DNA of 64,000 nucleotides from Phycisphaerales bacterium (GTDB lineage: Bacteria; Planctomycetota; Phycisphaerae; UBA1845; UTPLA1): assembly GCA_020639075.1 (NCBI GenBank), contig JACKHI010000001.1:4898001-4962000 (forward strand), read 5' to 3'. Shown here one piece after another: positions 62,436 through 64,000 of this stretch. Within the stretch, counting starts at the first letter, position 1. Each line of letters begins with the position of its first letter. A program made the position numbers and the translations under genes. The notes beneath the pieces are model-generated. The model was not told the origin of the DNA. It saw only the letters and a list, made by a program, of their open reading frames with translations, and searched no databases.

Positions 62436-63428
62436 TCAGTCAACGTCCAGCGCACAGCGGAATCCGGCGTTATGCACGCGCGCCATGCTGACGAGTCCCG
62501 TTCGAAAAGTGCCCGTCGCCTGCGACGAGAAATACGTGTCGAACGCGCCGCCGCGAATCGAGGACATTCTCATGTCGCTGACAACGGGATTTCCGTTGTC
62601 GTCGGTCACAATGTACTCGTCCGCCATCCACTCCCAGACGTTGCCGACGAGTTGCGCGACCTGATTCGGTGCGCAGCCGTCGGGGTAGGCGTCCACCGGC
62701 ATCGTTTTGCCGACGCCTGACAGCCAGATATTGCATCGCTGCGTGTCCAGGGCGTCGCCCCAGGGGAATCGTCGCATCGTGTTGGCCGCGCTGCGGATGC
62801 GCCACGTCGCCGCCATCTGCCATTCGGCCTCACTCGGCAGTCGATAGCCGGCCCACGTGGCATACGCCTGCGCTTCGTAGAAGCAGATCCCCACGACGGG
62901 ATGCGTCGCCATCGTTCGACAATGTCGACCGTTGCGCCAGAAGCGCGGTCCGGAATGATCCGTTTGATCGCGGAAGTCGATCAGGTGCGGCCAGATTTCG
63001 CGCGGCCACAAGTCCATGTCGTCGTACCCGCCCGCGTCGACGAATCGCTGGAACTCGTCGTTCGTCACCGGATATCGCGCCAATAGAAACGTCTTCGTTT
63101 CGACCGACGATTCCGGGCAACCCGGGTAGTCGTTGACCGTTTTCGGCAGGGATGCGAATCCTTCCGGGACGATTGCGAACAGGTCGTCGATTCGATCCGC
63201 CGCCTCGGCGCAGGCGCGCTCGGCCGAATGTTGTCCTCGCCAGGCTTCGCGTTGTGCGAGCAGGTACCCGTAACGTTTCAGTGCGACGCATGCCTCCAGC
63301 GGATCCGACGGAATCTCCGTCGGCGGCGCCGGGTCGAAGTGCTTCTCAGCGACCGGCGCGGGCCGTGCCTGGGCCGGTTTCGAATCCGGCCCCGGGCGTG
63401 CACGTTTCTTGAACAGATTTAATGCCAT
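62436..63428 (-). CDS. SUMF1/FGE-like domain protein
   Basis: The ATG at 63428 has GGGAGAG 7 nt upstream. The 330-residue product has a basic N-terminal tail and a helical region (about 40-95). The FGE-sulfatase (SUMF1) fold follows: FLLARYPVTNDEFQRFVDAGGY, HPVVGICFYEAQAYATWAGYRLPSEAEWQMAA, PDGCAPNQVAQLVGNVWEWMADEY and RGGAFD ... HNAGFRCA. True formylglycine-generating enzymes use two catalytic cysteines near the C-terminus; here only the one in GFRCA is seen. A binding or regulatory SUMF1-like role is therefore more likely. Such domains often accompany NTPase signalling modules. No sulfatase is nearby. Confidence 0.85.
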   Translation of the reverse strand: MALNLFKKRARPGPDSKPAQARPAPVAEKHFDPAPPTEIPSDPLEACVALKRYGYLLAQREAWRGQHSAERACAEAADRIDDLFAIVPEGFASLPKTVNDYPGCPESSVETKTFLLARYPVTNDEFQRFVDAGGYDDMDLWPREIWPHLIDFRDQTDHSGPRFWRNGRHCRTMATHPVVGICFYEAQAYATWAGYRLPSEAEWQMAATWRIRSAANTMRRFPWGDALDTQRCNIWLSGVGKTMPVDAYPDGCAPNQVAQLVGNVWEWMADEYIVTDDNGNPVVSDMRMSSIRGGAFDTYFSSQATGTFRTGLVSMARVHNAGFRCALDVD

Positions 63429-63526
63429 TCGCGTTCTCTCCCGTACCTGACGGTTTCACGCCGCGTCCTTGAGGCTGCCCCGACTGCACTCCGCGATCTT
63501 CGGTTCGATCGCCGCTCTTGTTCGTC

Positions 63527-64000
63527 CTATCGTCCCAACGCGCGTCGTTTCGCGTCTCGACAGAGTTTCTGGAATCGCTCGACGGATTCTCGAGCCTTTT
63601 CCTCGGCCGGATTCTCCGGCTGCGGAACGTCCTTGTCCGCCTTGCCGTCTCCGGAATCCGACTGGAATTTCGGCAGCAACGCCGACTTCGATCCTTCGAT
63701 CTGCTCGAACTCGTTCTTCATCGTTTCCTGCAGCTGCGCCAAGTGCGTCTGGGCGCCTTGCAGCTCCTTCATGCGGCGATCCCATTCCGCACGCAGCTGC
63801 CCGATTTCGCCTTCACGTTGAGCAAGCTCGCTCTCGCGCTGCTCAATGGAACTCATCTTCGTGGAGATTTCGGACTCGCGCTGCTTGCGTTCGGCGTTCT
63901 CCTTCTCCAGTGCGGCGCGTTCTTTCGACAACTCGCTCTGCGCTTTCGAAAGCGATTCCCGCTCCTTCTGCAGCTCCGCGCGGGCGCTCTTCAACTCCGA
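63527..64000 (-). CDS. Coiled-coil protein, N-terminus cut by the window edge
   Basis: The frame is open from base 64000 to the stop at 63527, so the N-terminus is missing. The 157 visible residues are dominated by a long charged coiled coil (ELQKERESLSKAQSELSKE, ESEISTKMSSIEQRESELAQREGEI). A Pro/Asp-rich linker and a short basic helix (RFQKLCRDAKRRALGR) follow. It precedes the FGE-like gene by 98 bp on the same strand and probably belongs to the same operon. An oligomerisation or scaffold role is inferred from sequence alone. Confidence 0.7.
   Translation of the reverse strand, partial: SELKSARAELQKERESLSKAQSELSKERAALEKENAERKQRESEISTKMSSIEQRESELAQREGEIGQLRAEWDRRMKELQGAQTHLAQLQETMKNEFEQIEGSKSALLPKFQSDSGDGKADKDVPQPENPAEEKARESVERFQKLCRDAKRRALGR

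Noticed and set aside
62436..63428. Genuine formylglycine-generating enzyme
   Set aside because: Only one of the two catalytic cysteines is present near the C-terminus and no sulfatase is nearby; the SUMF1-like fold is often non-catalytic.

Overview
This 64-kb window comes from a GC-rich bacterium with very long antisense open frames, Shine-Dalgarno initiation, an outer membrane (LptD-like barrel, Wza-like exporter, many lipoproteins) and a gene repertoire that points to the phylum Planctomycetota. The supporting traits are dockerin-like C-termini on secreted enzymes, thrombospondin type-3 and Ig-like surface proteins, SUMF1/FGE-like and PQQ-propeller proteins, DUF1579, membrane proteins with a CPxCGY zinc ribbon, PrkA, and many palindromic intergenic repeats. 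The phylum is inferred from gene content only; no rRNA or tRNA gene was recognised.

Layout. 0-10.7 kb: a truncated PhnD-like lipoprotein or secreted binding protein, a very large secreted Ig-like/beta-helix protein, a PQQ-type propeller protein whose last 279 bp are duplicated behind a small membrane gene, a WD40 protein and a YjbR-like protein. 10.7-13.4 kb: a repeat-rich stretch with a MITE-like element, a 34-bp tandem repeat and a lipoprotein. 13.4-20.9 kb: a secreted glycosidase-like dockerin protein, PrkA kinase, a LON-domain protein, a divergent RNase HII-like protein and an Mpo1-like protein. 20.9-23.7 kb: three small membrane proteins among dispersed repeats, including a second MITE-like copy and an apparent empty site for it. 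23.7-32.0 kb: an archaeal-type topoisomerase VI B subunit, two overlapping TPR genes and an LptD-like protein.

32.5-46.2 kb is one long plus-strand exopolysaccharide cluster of Wzx/Wzy type: SPOR lipoprotein, Wza-like exporter, Wzz/GumC-like chain-length protein, a BY-kinase-like ATPase with a degenerate P-loop, ligase/polymerase, flippase, a fused GT2-GT4 glycosyltransferase, a GT4, a WecG/TagA-type GT26 and a phosphoglycosyl transferase that would prime the lipid carrier. Several genes overlap, so co-expression is likely.

46.2-60.2 kb holds housekeeping and envelope genes: zinc-ribbon membrane protein, DUF1579, an NhaD-type antiporter with a His-rich loop, a secreted M14 carboxypeptidase, a SelW/Rdx-like protein lacking its CxxC, a methyltransferase, HflX, two coupled PilZ (YcgR-like) proteins, a candidate small RNA, a MotA/ExbB-like channel and a multidomain M43 metalloprotease.

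60.3-64.0 kb is the most unusual segment. A minus-strand run encodes a coiled-coil protein (cut by the window edge), a SUMF1/FGE-like protein, a zinc-ribbon GTPase and a GAP1-N-like partner that overlaps the GTPase gene. This looks like a GTPase-centred signalling or conflict module and is the best candidate for an undescribed system here.
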